From NCBI RefSeq assembly GCF_008253865.1, contig NZ_CP042332.1, positions 1 through 64,000 of the forward strand: DNA of 64,000 bases, in the 5' to 3' direction. Below, piece by piece: positions 27,603 to 35,213 of the stretch (positions are counted from its first letter, which is position 1; each line of letters starts with the position of its first letter). Origin of the DNA: Bosea sp. F3-2. GTDB lineage: Bacteria; Pseudomonadota; Alphaproteobacteria; Rhizobiales; Beijerinckiaceae. A program made the translations under genes and the position numbers. Below the pieces are notes generated by a model. It saw only the letters and a list, made by a program, of their open reading frames with translations. It made no database searches and was not told the DNA's origin.

Positions 27603-28627
27603 GCCATCGCCTCCTGGAAACCGGTGAGGAAGGCGGCGAGATTGTCGCCCAGCACCGGCGAGGGATAGCCGCCTTCCTGGATGATCACGGTCGGGCGCCG
27701 CAGACTGGCGAGGCTTTCGCCCATGCGCCGGAAGCCCTCGGTCGTCACGGCGGTGCAGGCGAAAGGATCGGCCACCGAGGGATCGAGCCCGAGCGCGATC
27801 ACCAGGACATCGGGAGAGAAGGTCTTTGCCTGCTCGACAGCCCGCCGGACGACAGCGAGGTAGACCTCGTCGTCGGCTCCCTCCGGCACCGGCAGGTTGA
27901 GGTTGAAGCCCTCGCCAGCGCCGACTCCGATCTCGTCGGCATAGCCGGCATAGAACGGGTAGACCGTGGCCGGATCGGCATGGACCGAGATCGTCTGGAC
28001 ATCGGCGCGATCATAGAAGAGCTGCTGTGTACCGTTGCCATGGTGCACGTCGACATCGAGGATGGTGACGCGCGACGCGTGATCGCGCGCCAAGGTCGCC
28101 GCCAGCGCCGTGTTGTTGAGGAAGCAGTAGCCGCAGGCCTGGTCGCGATACGCGTGATGTCCCGGCGGCCGGCACAGCGCATAGGCCGCCCCCTCGCCGT
28201 TCAGCACCCGCGTCGCCGCATCGATTGCGGTCGCACCGCTGGCGAGGATCGCCGGCCAGCTGTCGGCGAGCAGCACGCTCGCCGCATCGGCGATGTAATA
28301 GCCGGCCCGTCCGAGTAGATCCTGCGGCAGCCGCCGCATATAGGCGTTGGGATGCAGGCTCGGGCGCAATTCCTCGCTCGCCGGGAATCGCTGCTTCCAG
28401 GCGGCGAAGCCGGTTTCGAGGAAGTCGAGATAGTCGGCATCATGGACGCGCCGGATCAGAGAAAGGTCGGCCGGCCCCGGCGCGACCACGGCCTCGGTGC
28501 AGCCCTCGGCCGCCTGGAGCAGGACGCGCGCCCGGTCCGGCACCTCCAGCGCCGAGGTGAGCGCGCCACCCGAAAGCCGGGTGCGCACGTGATGACCGTA
28601 CTGGTCGGGATGGAAGATCGTCTTCAT
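27599..28627 (-). CDS. Acetylpolyamine amidohydrolase / class II HDAC-like deacetylase
   Basis: A 342-residue zinc amidohydrolase. It carries the catalytic pair His158-His159 in CRPPGHHAYRDQACGYCFLN and the zinc ligands Asp193, His195 (ILDVDVHHGNGTQ) and Asp282 (LGLDPSVADPF), plus the C-terminal QEGGYPSPVLGDN block. All catalytic residues of acetylpolyamine amidohydrolase are present at nearly the same numbers. It removes acetyl groups from N-acetylated amines in the cytoplasm. In this operon the order is binding protein, deacetylase, kinase, PLP enzyme, which suggests uptake and stepwise breakdown of an N-acylated amine. Confidence 0.93.
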   Translation of the reverse strand: MKTIFHPDQYGHHVRTRLSGGALTSALEVPDRARVLLQAAEGCTEAVVAPGPADLSLIRRVHDADYLDFLETGFAAWKQRFPASEELRPSLHPNAYMRRLPQDLLGRAGYYIADAASVLLADSWPAILASGATAIDAATRVLNGEGAAYALCRPPGHHAYRDQACGYCFLNNTALAATLARDHASRVTILDVDVHHGNGTQQLFYDRADVQTISVHADPATVYPFYAGYADEIGVGAGEGFNLNLPVPEGADDEVYLAVVRRAVEQAKTFSPDVLVIALGLDPSVADPFACTAVTTEGFRRMGESLASLRRPTVIIQEGGYPSPVLGDNLAAFLTGFQEAMA

Positions 28628-28648
28628 CTCAGGCAGTCCTCTAGAGGC

Positions 28649-29701
28649 TCACTTCGCAATCAGCGCCTGGTAGCGCTCCTGCACGCTGGCGTTGTTGTCG
28701 GCCCACCACGCGGGCTCGAGCGGTGCCTGACGGCCCTTGTTCTGCGGCGAGGAATTGGCCTTCGCCAGCGCGTCGGCTGAGAACTGCTTCACCGCGAAGG
28801 CGCGCTCGTTGATCGGCCCGTAATAGGGCAGCAGGTCGGGAATGTTGGCCTGGATCTCGGGCGTCACCATCTCCGCGATCATGCGCTGGGCGGCAGCAGC
28901 GTTCGCCGCGCCCTTGGGGATGCCGAAGCAGCCGAAGCCGAGCAGGGCCTGGTCATAGGTGAAGTCGACCGGCGCACCGTCAGCCAGCACGCTGGCGACA
29001 CGGCTGCCCCAGATCACCATCATGTCGACCTCGCCGTCCTTCAGCAGCTGAGCGGCCTGGGCGCCCGATTGCCAGAAGACGTCGATCGAGGGCTTGAGTT
29101 TGGCCAGTGACGCGAGGGCCCGGTCGGCGTCGAGCGGATAGAGCTTGTCCTTGTCGACCCCGTCGGCGAGGAGCGCGATTTCCATGCTCTCCTGCGGATA
29201 GATGTGCATCGCCCGCCGGCCCGGAAATGCGTTGGGATCCCAGAAGTCCTTCCAGTTGCGCGGCGGCTTGTCCTTGTACTTGTCCTTCTGCCAGGCCAGC
29301 ACGGTCGAGACGTAGTTGCTGCCGATATAAGCGGTCCCACGCGCCTGCGGCGCGATGCCAGCCGTGTCAATCTTCGAATAGTCGAGCTGCTCGAACAGCC
29401 CTTCGCTCTGGCCGCGGGCGCAGTCGGCCTCGCCCATCTGAACGATGTCCCAGCCGGGCTTGCCGGACTGGACCTGCACCCTGACGCTGGCGAGGCCGCT
29501 ATGGCTCTCCTCGCGGACGCGCACACCGAGTTTCTTGCCCGCCGGGTCGAACAGCGCTTTGCGGACGCTGCTCTGATACTGCCCACCGAAGCCGGCGAAG
29601 GTGACCGAATCCTGCGCCATGGCGACCGGCGCCGAGCCGATCATCACGGCAGCAGCGAATGCCAAGCGCGACATCGTCACGCCAGATGGACACTGCGTCA
29701 T
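28649..29701 (-). CDS. Polyamine-type ABC transporter substrate-binding protein (second copy)
   Basis: A 350-residue periplasmic binding protein of the PotD-related group. ATG 29701 follows GAGGAGGAGAAAC; the signal peptide ends in PVAMAQDS. Mature blocks are VTFAGFGGQYQSSVRKALFD, VQVQSGKPGWDIVQMGEADC and FPGRRAMHIYPQESMEIALL. It is a clear paralogue of the protein at 33528-34583 (same GGxYxxSxRKAL, W-D-I/L-V, PGRRA, TYDQxLLGxGC and NSSPQN positions). It has no permease or ATPase of its own and may use those upstream. It heads the amidohydrolase-kinase operon behind leader L3. Confidence 0.92.
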   Translation of the reverse strand: MTQCPSGVTMSRLAFAAAVMIGSAPVAMAQDSVTFAGFGGQYQSSVRKALFDPAGKKLGVRVREESHSGLASVRVQVQSGKPGWDIVQMGEADCARGQSEGLFEQLDYSKIDTAGIAPQARGTAYIGSNYVSTVLAWQKDKYKDKPPRNWKDFWDPNAFPGRRAMHIYPQESMEIALLADGVDKDKLYPLDADRALASLAKLKPSIDVFWQSGAQAAQLLKDGEVDMMVIWGSRVASVLADGAPVDFTYDQALLGFGCFGIPKGAANAAAAQRMIAEMVTPEIQANIPDLLPYYGPINERAFAVKQFSADALAKANSSPQNKGRQAPLEPAWWADNNASVQERYQALIAK

Positions 29702-29718
29702 GTTTCTCCTCCTCAGTG

Positions 29719-29766
29719 AAAACGGCGCCGCGCACGCGGACGGGCTGTCCGCATGCCGGCGCCGGT
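29719..29766 (-). terminator. Intrinsic terminator inside leader L3
   Basis: On the minus strand the stem CGGCGCCGGCATGCGGAC pairs with GTCCGCGTGCGCGGCGCCG and is followed by TTTTC, ending 18 bases before the start codon of the binding-protein gene. A terminator in this place is an attenuator rather than a gene end. Confidence 0.75.
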
Positions 29767-29825
29767 TCATCCGCTTGTCCGTGTCCGTCCTTGCGGGACG
29801 GGCACCACGAAATGCCTTGCGACGT
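29761..29825 (-). promoter_or_regulatory. Structured leader element L3
   Basis: RNA sense: GCAAGGCATTTCGTGG, then the hairpin CCGTCC-CGCAA-GGACGG, then ACACGGACAAGCGGATGA and ACCGGC. The outer pairing CAT/ATG replaces GAT/ATC of L1 and L4, a compensatory change. Its 3' part is nearly the same as in L4 (GACAAGCG..GAACCGGC). It sits between the stop of the amidohydrolase-like gene and the second binding-protein gene. Confidence 0.65.
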
Positions 29826-29875
29826 TGATGAAAAGCCAGGTTCGGCGTGGCGCCTTGGCAAAGGCGCGCGGCCGA

Positions 29876-30718
29876 CTAGCTGGTCTCACATGTGATCACC
29901 ATGACCGGACAATTCAGGGCTCCGGAGAGCTTGCGCGCCGCGGCGGCAGGGCCCGACCGGACTAGGTGGTCGAAAGGGGCGCCGAGCCCGGCTTCGAGGT
30001 CGACCACGACCGCTCCGGGCGAGAAGCGCCGGATTGCCTCGCAGGCTTCGTCCAGCGCGGCATCGGCGGTATTCTCGTCGGCTTCAGCGCCGAGGACGAG
30101 GTTCAAATTGGCGCCGGCGGCGTCCTCGCTGCCCTGCTCGTCGGCATAGCCGGTGTAGAACGGGTAGCGCCGGGCGGGATCGCCATGAACCGACACGGTT
30201 AGCACGTCGGCACGCGACAGGAAGATCGACTGGGTGCCGTTGGCGTGATGCTCGCCGAGGCTGAGCACCGCGACTCGCGGCAGGCTCTCGCGCAGGAAAG
30301 ACGCCGCGATCGCCGCATGATTGAGGTGGCATCCATGCGCCGCGCGTCCGGCATAGGCATGACGCCCACCTCCGGCGCAGCGGATGACGACCTGCCGCTC
30401 GCCCGCCGCGGTGCGCAAGGCGCCGGCCATGGCGTTTCGTGCCCCGGCAAAAGCGCTCTGCCAGGTCGAAGGCGAGACCGCCGTCAGCGTATCCGCGAGA
30501 TAGAAGCCGGCGCGCGCCTCGATATGGGCAGGCAGGCGCATGCGATCACAGCCGGGATGGAGCGTCGCCCTGATCTCGGCCTCCGGCTTCTCCAGCGGCG
30601 CGAAGCGCAGGAACTCCAGATAGGAGGCCTCGTGCACGCCCTGGATCGCGTATTGGCAGATTGAATCGAGCTCAGCCGCGTCCCCGTCGTCTTTCTTCCA
30701 GGCGAATTTCGCGGTCAT
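29876..30718 (-). CDS. Amidohydrolase-like (HDAC-fold) protein without catalytic residues
   Basis: A 280-residue paralogue of the acetylpolyamine amidohydrolase. The shared frame is obvious (LHPxxxRMRLPxH, FYLADxL, YPFYTGYADE, GANLNL). The catalytic RPPGHHAY is CAGGGRHAY here (117-122), DVDVHHGNGTQ is SLGEHHANGTQ (153-163), so the zinc Asp is Gly, and the third ligand region reads LEAGLGAPF. It probably cannot hydrolyse amides and may bind a ligand or regulate its active partner. Its ATG overlaps the permease stop (ATGA), so it is coupled to the transporter. An intact start, full length and absence of stops speak against simple decay. Confidence 0.85.
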   Translation of the reverse strand: MTAKFAWKKDDGDAAELDSICQYAIQGVHEASYLEFLRFAPLEKPEAEIRATLHPGCDRMRLPAHIEARAGFYLADTLTAVSPSTWQSAFAGARNAMAGALRTAAGERQVVIRCAGGGRHAYAGRAAHGCHLNHAAIAASFLRESLPRVAVLSLGEHHANGTQSIFLSRADVLTVSVHGDPARRYPFYTGYADEQGSEDAAGANLNLVLGAEADENTADAALDEACEAIRRFSPGAVVVDLEAGLGAPFDHLVRSGPAAAARKLSGALNCPVMVITCETS

Positions 30719-31536
30719 CGCGCTGCTCCCTTCTCCGGCCGCTTCGCGATCTGGACGATGAGTAGGAGCACGATCGAGGCGACGACGAGCACCGAGGAGA
30801 CCGCCGCGACCAACGGGTCGACCTGATCGCGGATGTTCGCGAACATCCTGCGCGGCAAGGTCGAGTTCTCGCCGCTGGAGATGTAGAGGGCGATCACCAC
30901 CTCGTCGAAGGCGGCTACGAAGGCGAACAGCGCCCCGGCCGCGATCGAGCTCTTGATCTGCGGCACCGTCACGGTGAGGAACGCTTTCAGCCTGGTGGCG
31001 CCAAGGCTGCGGGCCGCCCGCTCCAAATTGCCGTCGAAGGATTGCAGTCCGCTCGACACCGTCACCAGCACGAAGGGTAGCGCCAGCATGATGCCGACGA
31101 GCACGAGGCCGGTCATCGTGTTGTTGAGCCCGAGCCTGGCGAAGACGAAGAAGACGCCGATCGCGACCAGGATGTTCGGCACAATCATCGGCAGCAGGAA
31201 GGACAGGCGCAGCGGCTTGGTCAATCGCTCCGGCATCTGCGAGAGACCGTAAGCCGCCGCGGTGCCGATCGGCGTCGCGATCAGCGTGGTCAGCCCGGCG
31301 ACCCTGAGCGACAGCCAGAGCGCATCCATCCACTCGGCCGAGTCGAAGAACTCGCGATACCAGCGCAGGCTCCAGGCCCGCGGCGGAAACTCGAGATAGT
31401 TCGAGGCCGAGAACGACATCGGCACGATCAGCACGCAAGGCACGATCAGAAAGGTGAAGATCAGCGCGCAGAGGCCGTAGAGCCAGAGCCTCTGATAATG
31501 TCTGATCTGCGTGGCGCTGGCGGCGGCGGTCAGCAT
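30715..31536 (-). CDS. Polyamine-type ABC transporter permease (PotC-like)
   Basis: A 273-residue inner-membrane permease with six helices and the coupling motif ERAARSLGATRLKAFLTVTV (EAA loop). Its ATG (31536-31534) shares a base with the TGA of the first permease. It ends in the ATGA overlap with the amidohydrolase-like gene. It should form the channel with the 31536-32453 protein and use the ATPase at 32446-33531. Confidence 0.94.
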   Translation of the reverse strand: MLTAAASATQIRHYQRLWLYGLCALIFTFLIVPCVLIVPMSFSASNYLEFPPRAWSLRWYREFFDSAEWMDALWLSLRVAGLTTLIATPIGTAAAYGLSQMPERLTKPLRLSFLLPMIVPNILVAIGVFFVFARLGLNNTMTGLVLVGIMLALPFVLVTVSSGLQSFDGNLERAARSLGATRLKAFLTVTVPQIKSSIAAGALFAFVAAFDEVVIALYISSGENSTLPRRMFANIRDQVDPLVAAVSSVLVVASIVLLLIVQIAKRPEKGAAR

Positions 31537-32453
31537 CAGCGGCCCCCGTAGAGCTTGTCGACGCGGAACACCTTGTTCAGCGCGGCGAGGATGGCGATCG
31601 TCACGACGAGCAGCAGCACCCCGAGCGCGCTCGCGGCACCCCAGTTGCTGTAGGTCGAGACATTGGTGGCGATCTGCATCGACCACATGCTGACGCGCCC
31701 GCCACCGAGCAAAGCCGGGGTCAGATAAAAGCCGAGGCTCAGGATGAAGACGAGCACCGTGCCGGCGAAGAGGCCGGGACGGCTGAGCGGAAAGAACACA
31801 TCCCAGAAGGCCCGCATTGGCGAGGCGCCGCAACTCGACGCCGCCTTCAGATAATCGGTGTCGATTGTCTTCATGTTCGAATAGAGCGGCAGGATCATGA
31901 AGGGCAGCAGCACATGCAGCATGCCGATCGTCGTGCCGATGAAGTTGTTCACCAACGGGATCGGCTCGTTGATGATGCCGAGGCCGACGAGCCAGCTGTT
32001 GATCAAGCCTCGTCGCTGCAGCAGCACGAGCCAGGCATAGGTGCGCACCAGTACCGAGGTCCAGAACGGCAAGATCACGAAGATCATACAGATCGCCGCC
32101 GCCCGCGGACTGAGCTGCGAGAGCAGATAGGCGACAGGATAGCCGAGCAGGATCGAGCCCACTGTCACGATCCCGGCGATCTGGAAGGTCGTCACGAAGG
32201 TGATGACATAGACCGGCTGCGCCAGCCTCGCGTAGTTCTCGAGCGAGACGCCGCCATCCTTGCCTATGAAGGAGAGGACGAAGAGCCAGCCGACCGGGAC
32301 GATCAGCAGGAGCCCGATGACGACGAGCCCTGGCACGGCGAGGAGCGCGAAGGACAGAGCCTCCTTTCGCTCCGCACGAGCGAAATATGACGCCTCAGTC
32401 GAGCCAGGCGCCACGGCCGCGGCGATGCCGCTCATGGATCGCGCCTCAGACAT
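31536..32453 (-). CDS. Polyamine-type ABC transporter permease (PotB-like)
   Basis: A 305-residue permease: six helices and the EAA loop LKAASSCGASPMRAFWDVFF. The N-terminal ~40 residues are polar and cytoplasmic. ATG 32453 overlaps the ATPase stop by eight bases; ATG 32435 is a possible alternative. GLVVIGLLLIVPVGWLFVLS starts the first helix, as in PotB/PotH proteins. It is part of the same importer. Confidence 0.93.
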   Translation of the reverse strand: MSEARSMSGIAAAVAPGSTEASYFARAERKEALSFALLAVPGLVVIGLLLIVPVGWLFVLSFIGKDGGVSLENYARLAQPVYVITFVTTFQIAGIVTVGSILLGYPVAYLLSQLSPRAAAICMIFVILPFWTSVLVRTYAWLVLLQRRGLINSWLVGLGIINEPIPLVNNFIGTTIGMLHVLLPFMILPLYSNMKTIDTDYLKAASSCGASPMRAFWDVFFPLSRPGLFAGTVLVFILSLGFYLTPALLGGGRVSMWSMQIATNVSTYSNWGAASALGVLLLVVTIAILAALNKVFRVDKLYGGR

Positions 32454-33531
32454 CGCCGCTGACCAGGATGCTGTCATTGCGGTGGACGTTGATGTGGATC
32501 GGCTGGCCGGGCGTCGGCACCAGCCCGCGATTGGCCTCCTGCGGCACCAGCCGGACCGCGATGTTCTGTCCGTCCGGGAAGCCCGCGATCACCAGCAGGC
32601 TATCGCCCTGGAAGATGGTCTCGCGCGCCACGGCCGAGAAGGAGTTGACCTCAGCCTCCGGACCGGCGGCCGGCCCGATCGCCAGTTTTTCCGGCCGCAG
32701 CGCCAGCCAACTTTCCCGCGGATTGGCCGCCGATGCTCCTGCGTGGTCCGGCAGCCGCAAGGGCGTGCCAAATACACTGGCGCCGCCACCGGCCCCCAGC
32801 TCGACCGGCAGGAAGGTCGTCTCACCAACGAAGTCGGCGACGAAGCGTGTCCTTGGCCGGTCATAGATCGCGCGCGGCGTATCGAACTGGATCAGGGAGC
32901 CGTTGTTGATCACAGCGATCCGGTCCGACATGGTCAGCGCCTCGCGCTGGTCATGCGTCACGAACACCGTCGTCGTATGTAGGCGCTCATGCAGATGGCG
33001 CAGTTCGATCTGCATCTGCTCGCGCAGTTTCTTGTCGAGCGCCGAGAGCGATTCGTCCATCAACAGGATGCGCGGCTCGAAGACGATGGCCCGCGCCAGG
33101 GCGACGCGCTGCTTCTGCCCGCCCGAGAGCTTGTCGACTGGACGATCGATGAACTGGCTCAGCCTGACCATGTCGAGCGCGCCGCGCACCCTGGCCTCGA
33201 TCTCATTCCGCGAGAGGCGCCGGAGCTTCAGCGGATACGCGACGTTCTCGAACACGTTCATATGCGGGAACAGCGCATAGTTCTGGAAGACGAGGCCGAT
33301 CTCGCGCTGATGCGGCGGCCTCGTCAGCAATTCCTCGCCCGCGACCAGAATGCTGCCGCTGGTGGGGGTGACGAAGCCGGCAAGCACCTGCAGCAGCGTG
33401 GTCTTGCCCGACCCGGACGGGCCGAGCAGTGTGACGAACTCCCCGGGAGCGATGTCGAGATTGATGTACTTGAGCGCTTCGAAAGAGCCGAACTTCTTCG
33501 AGAGCCCCCGGATCGAAACCGGAACCTTCAT
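32446..33531 (-). CDS. Polyamine-type ABC transporter ATPase (PotA-like)
   Basis: A 361-residue ATPase: Walker A LLGPSGSGKTTLL, Q-loop LVFQNYALFPHMNVFENVAY, signature DKLSGGQKQRVALARA, Walker B RILLMDESLSALD and switch FVTHDQREALTMSD. A C-terminal TOBE-type regulatory domain (about 235-361) follows, as in PotA, UgpC and MalK. It overlaps the binding-protein stop (ATGA). It powers the two permeases downstream. Confidence 0.95.
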   Translation of the reverse strand: MKVPVSIRGLSKKFGSFEALKYINLDIAPGEFVTLLGPSGSGKTTLLQVLAGFVTPTSGSILVAGEELLTRPPHQREIGLVFQNYALFPHMNVFENVAYPLKLRRLSRNEIEARVRGALDMVRLSQFIDRPVDKLSGGQKQRVALARAIVFEPRILLMDESLSALDKKLREQMQIELRHLHERLHTTTVFVTHDQREALTMSDRIAVINNGSLIQFDTPRAIYDRPRTRFVADFVGETTFLPVELGAGGGASVFGTPLRLPDHAGASAANPRESWLALRPEKLAIGPAAGPEAEVNSFSAVARETIFQGDSLLVIAGFPDGQNIAVRLVPQEANRGLVPTPGQPIHINVHRNDSILVSGDV

Positions 33532-34583
33532 TGCAGGATCGCCGACTTGAAGGCCTCTTCCGCCTTGTCGCCATTCTTGGCCCACCAGGCCGCGTCGATC
33601 AGCACCTGCTTTGCGGCATTCTGCGGCGAGGAATTGGTCTTAGCGAGCTGTTCCGGCGTGAACTTGCGGACCTCATAGGCCTTTGCGTTGACCGGGCCGT
33701 AATTGTCCATCTTCTCGATAATGTCGGCCTGGATCTCGGGCGAGATCATCGCCAGAGCGAGCTCCTTCGCCTTGGCGGCATTCTTCGCGCCCTTGGGAAC
33801 GGCGATGCAGCCATAGCCGAGCAGCCCCTGGTCGTAGGTGAACTGGACGGCGCTGCCGTCCTCGATCACCGGCGAGACGCGGCTGCCATAGATCGCGATC
33901 AGGTCGACCTCGCCATCCTTGATCAGCTGTGTCGACTGGGCGCCCGTCGTCCAGAATACGCCGATCTGCGGCCTGAGCCGCTTGATCGCGGCAAGCGCGC
34001 GCTCGACATCGAGCGGGTAGAGCTTGTCTTTGGCAACGCCATCGGCGAGCAGCGCGATCTCCAGCGTCTCCTGGGCGAGGCCGGAGACGGCTCGGCGGCC
34101 CGGAAACGCCTTGGCGTCCCAGAAATCGGCCCAGGACTTCGGCGGCTGCTTTGCCTTGTCGGTCCGCCAGGCCATGACCACGGAATAATAGTTCGTCGCG
34201 ACCCAGCTCTTGCCGCGGGCGGCCGCCGGGATCGCAGCGTCGTCGAGCTTCGACAGGTCGAGCGGCTCGAACAGTCCCTCACTCTCGCCGCGGGCGCATT
34301 CATCGCCGCCGAGATGGACGAGGTCCCAGGCCGGGGCGCCCGACTGAACCTGCACCCGGATCGACGGCAAATCGCCATGGGTTTCGCTGCGGATCTTGAG
34401 GCCGAGCTTCTGCGCCGCGGGATTGACCAGCGCGGCATCGAAGCCCTTGCGCATCGCGCCGCCATAGCCGGCGACGGCCACGGTCTCCTGCGCCATCGCG
34501 GCCGCCGGAAGCATCGCGGAAATCGCCGCCCCGACGATCATGACGATCTGCCGGCGCCTTGCGTTGTCTGTCCTGTCGGTCAT
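33528..34583 (-). CDS. Polyamine-type ABC transporter substrate-binding protein (first copy)
   Basis: A 351-residue periplasmic protein. ATG 34583 has GAGGGG upstream. The signal sequence is long, with a basic start (MTDRTDNARRRQIVMIVGAA) and ends in AAAMAQE. Mature blocks: VAVAGYGGAMRKGFDAALVN, WDLVHLGGDECARGESEGLF, FPGRRAVSGLAQETLEIALL and FTYDQGLLGYGC. It opens the operon binding protein-ATPase-permease-permease-amidohydrolase-like protein, controlled by leader L2. The ligand is unknown; PotD relatives bind polyamines and other cationic amines. Confidence 0.92.
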   Translation of the reverse strand: MTDRTDNARRRQIVMIVGAAISAMLPAAAMAQETVAVAGYGGAMRKGFDAALVNPAAQKLGLKIRSETHGDLPSIRVQVQSGAPAWDLVHLGGDECARGESEGLFEPLDLSKLDDAAIPAAARGKSWVATNYYSVVMAWRTDKAKQPPKSWADFWDAKAFPGRRAVSGLAQETLEIALLADGVAKDKLYPLDVERALAAIKRLRPQIGVFWTTGAQSTQLIKDGEVDLIAIYGSRVSPVIEDGSAVQFTYDQGLLGYGCIAVPKGAKNAAKAKELALAMISPEIQADIIEKMDNYGPVNAKAYEVRKFTPEQLAKTNSSPQNAAKQVLIDAAWWAKNGDKAEEAFKSAILQ

Positions 34584-34626
34584 TGCCAACCCCTCGGAAT
34601 TGTTTTGCGCCGAGGTGACCGAAAAC

Positions 34627-34683
34627 AAAAAAGACCGGCGCTTTAACCCCGGCCGGATCGGCCTGGAGAGAAAGCGCCGGTCT
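34627..34683 (-). terminator. Intrinsic terminator inside leader L2
   Basis: Minus-strand arms AGACCGGCGCTTT and AAAGCGCCGGTCT (34683-34671 and 34644-34632) pair perfectly over 13 bp and are followed by TTTTTTGTTTTC. It ends about 44 bases before the binding-protein start codon, within its leader. Confidence 0.85.
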
Positions 34684-34745
34684 GAATTGTTCCCCTGGGA
34701 GCCCGTCGCGAGAGGGGCAGGCCCAGCACAAATCACCTAGCCCAT
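34684..34745 (-). promoter_or_regulatory. Structured leader element L2
   Basis: RNA sense: GGCTAGGTGATTTGTG, hairpin CTGGG-CCT-GCCC-loop-GGGC-T-CCCAG, then GGGGAACAATTCAGACCGGC. Outer stem GATTTG/CAATTC pairs 5 of 6. A promoter TTGACA (34775-34770) with TACTAA 19 bp downstream would start the RNA a few bases before GGCTAGG. The first ~15 bases match L1 except for one position. Confidence 0.75.
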
Positions 34746-34868
34746 TTAGTACGCGCCGGAATTTCACCCCTGTCAACCGTCATCCTCCAACCGTCGTTTC
34801 ACCCCTTGTCAGCTGGCAGGTGAGTGTGAGAGCCGTCAGGCCAAGCAATCACAAACCGGGGAATCGCC

Positions 34869-35195
34869 ATGGCCGACGTCAAGACCGTTTTGGTGAGCGG
34901 CTACTCCGCCGCTCCCAAGGGCACCAGCATGTTCGAGGAGTTCAAACATGCCGGCGTGGTGCTGGAAATCGACCCGGCGACTAACGTGATCGTGGCGGTC
35001 GACGCCACCTTCGTGACGCAGCTCGCCCGCTCGTTCTACTCGCGCCTCATCGTCGGCTACGACGTGAGCAACGGCATGGCGCCGCTGGAACGGCTGATCT
35101 CCACGGCCGTGCACACGCCGTCGCGCGAGGCGCTGATCGTCGCCACGCGCGCCGCCGTGCAGCGCTATTTCCAAATCCGCGACAATCGCGGCTGA
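34869..35195 (+). CDS. DUF3870 protein
   Basis: A 108-residue cytoplasmic protein. It starts MADVKTVLVSGYSAAPKGTS and has YDVSNGMAPLERLISTAVHT and AAVQRYFQIRDNR, which match the DUF3870 pattern. Such proteins are usually found beside amidase, aminotransferase and transporter genes, but their role is unknown. It is the only plus-strand gene between two minus-strand units of the island, convergent with the aminotransferase. Confidence 0.85.
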   Translation: MADVKTVLVSGYSAAPKGTSMFEEFKHAGVVLEIDPATNVIVAVDATFVTQLARSFYSRLIVGYDVSNGMAPLERLISTAVHTPSREALIVATRAAVQRYFQIRDNRG

Positions 35196-35213
35196 GCTTG
35201 GGCTTGGCCGCCC

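Noticed and set aside
34632..34683. Terminator of the upstream aminotransferase gene (35214-36605)
   Set aside because: That gene ends 530 bp away with the DUF3870 gene in between, and a promoter plus leader L2 lie just upstream of the hairpin, so it fits an attenuator better.
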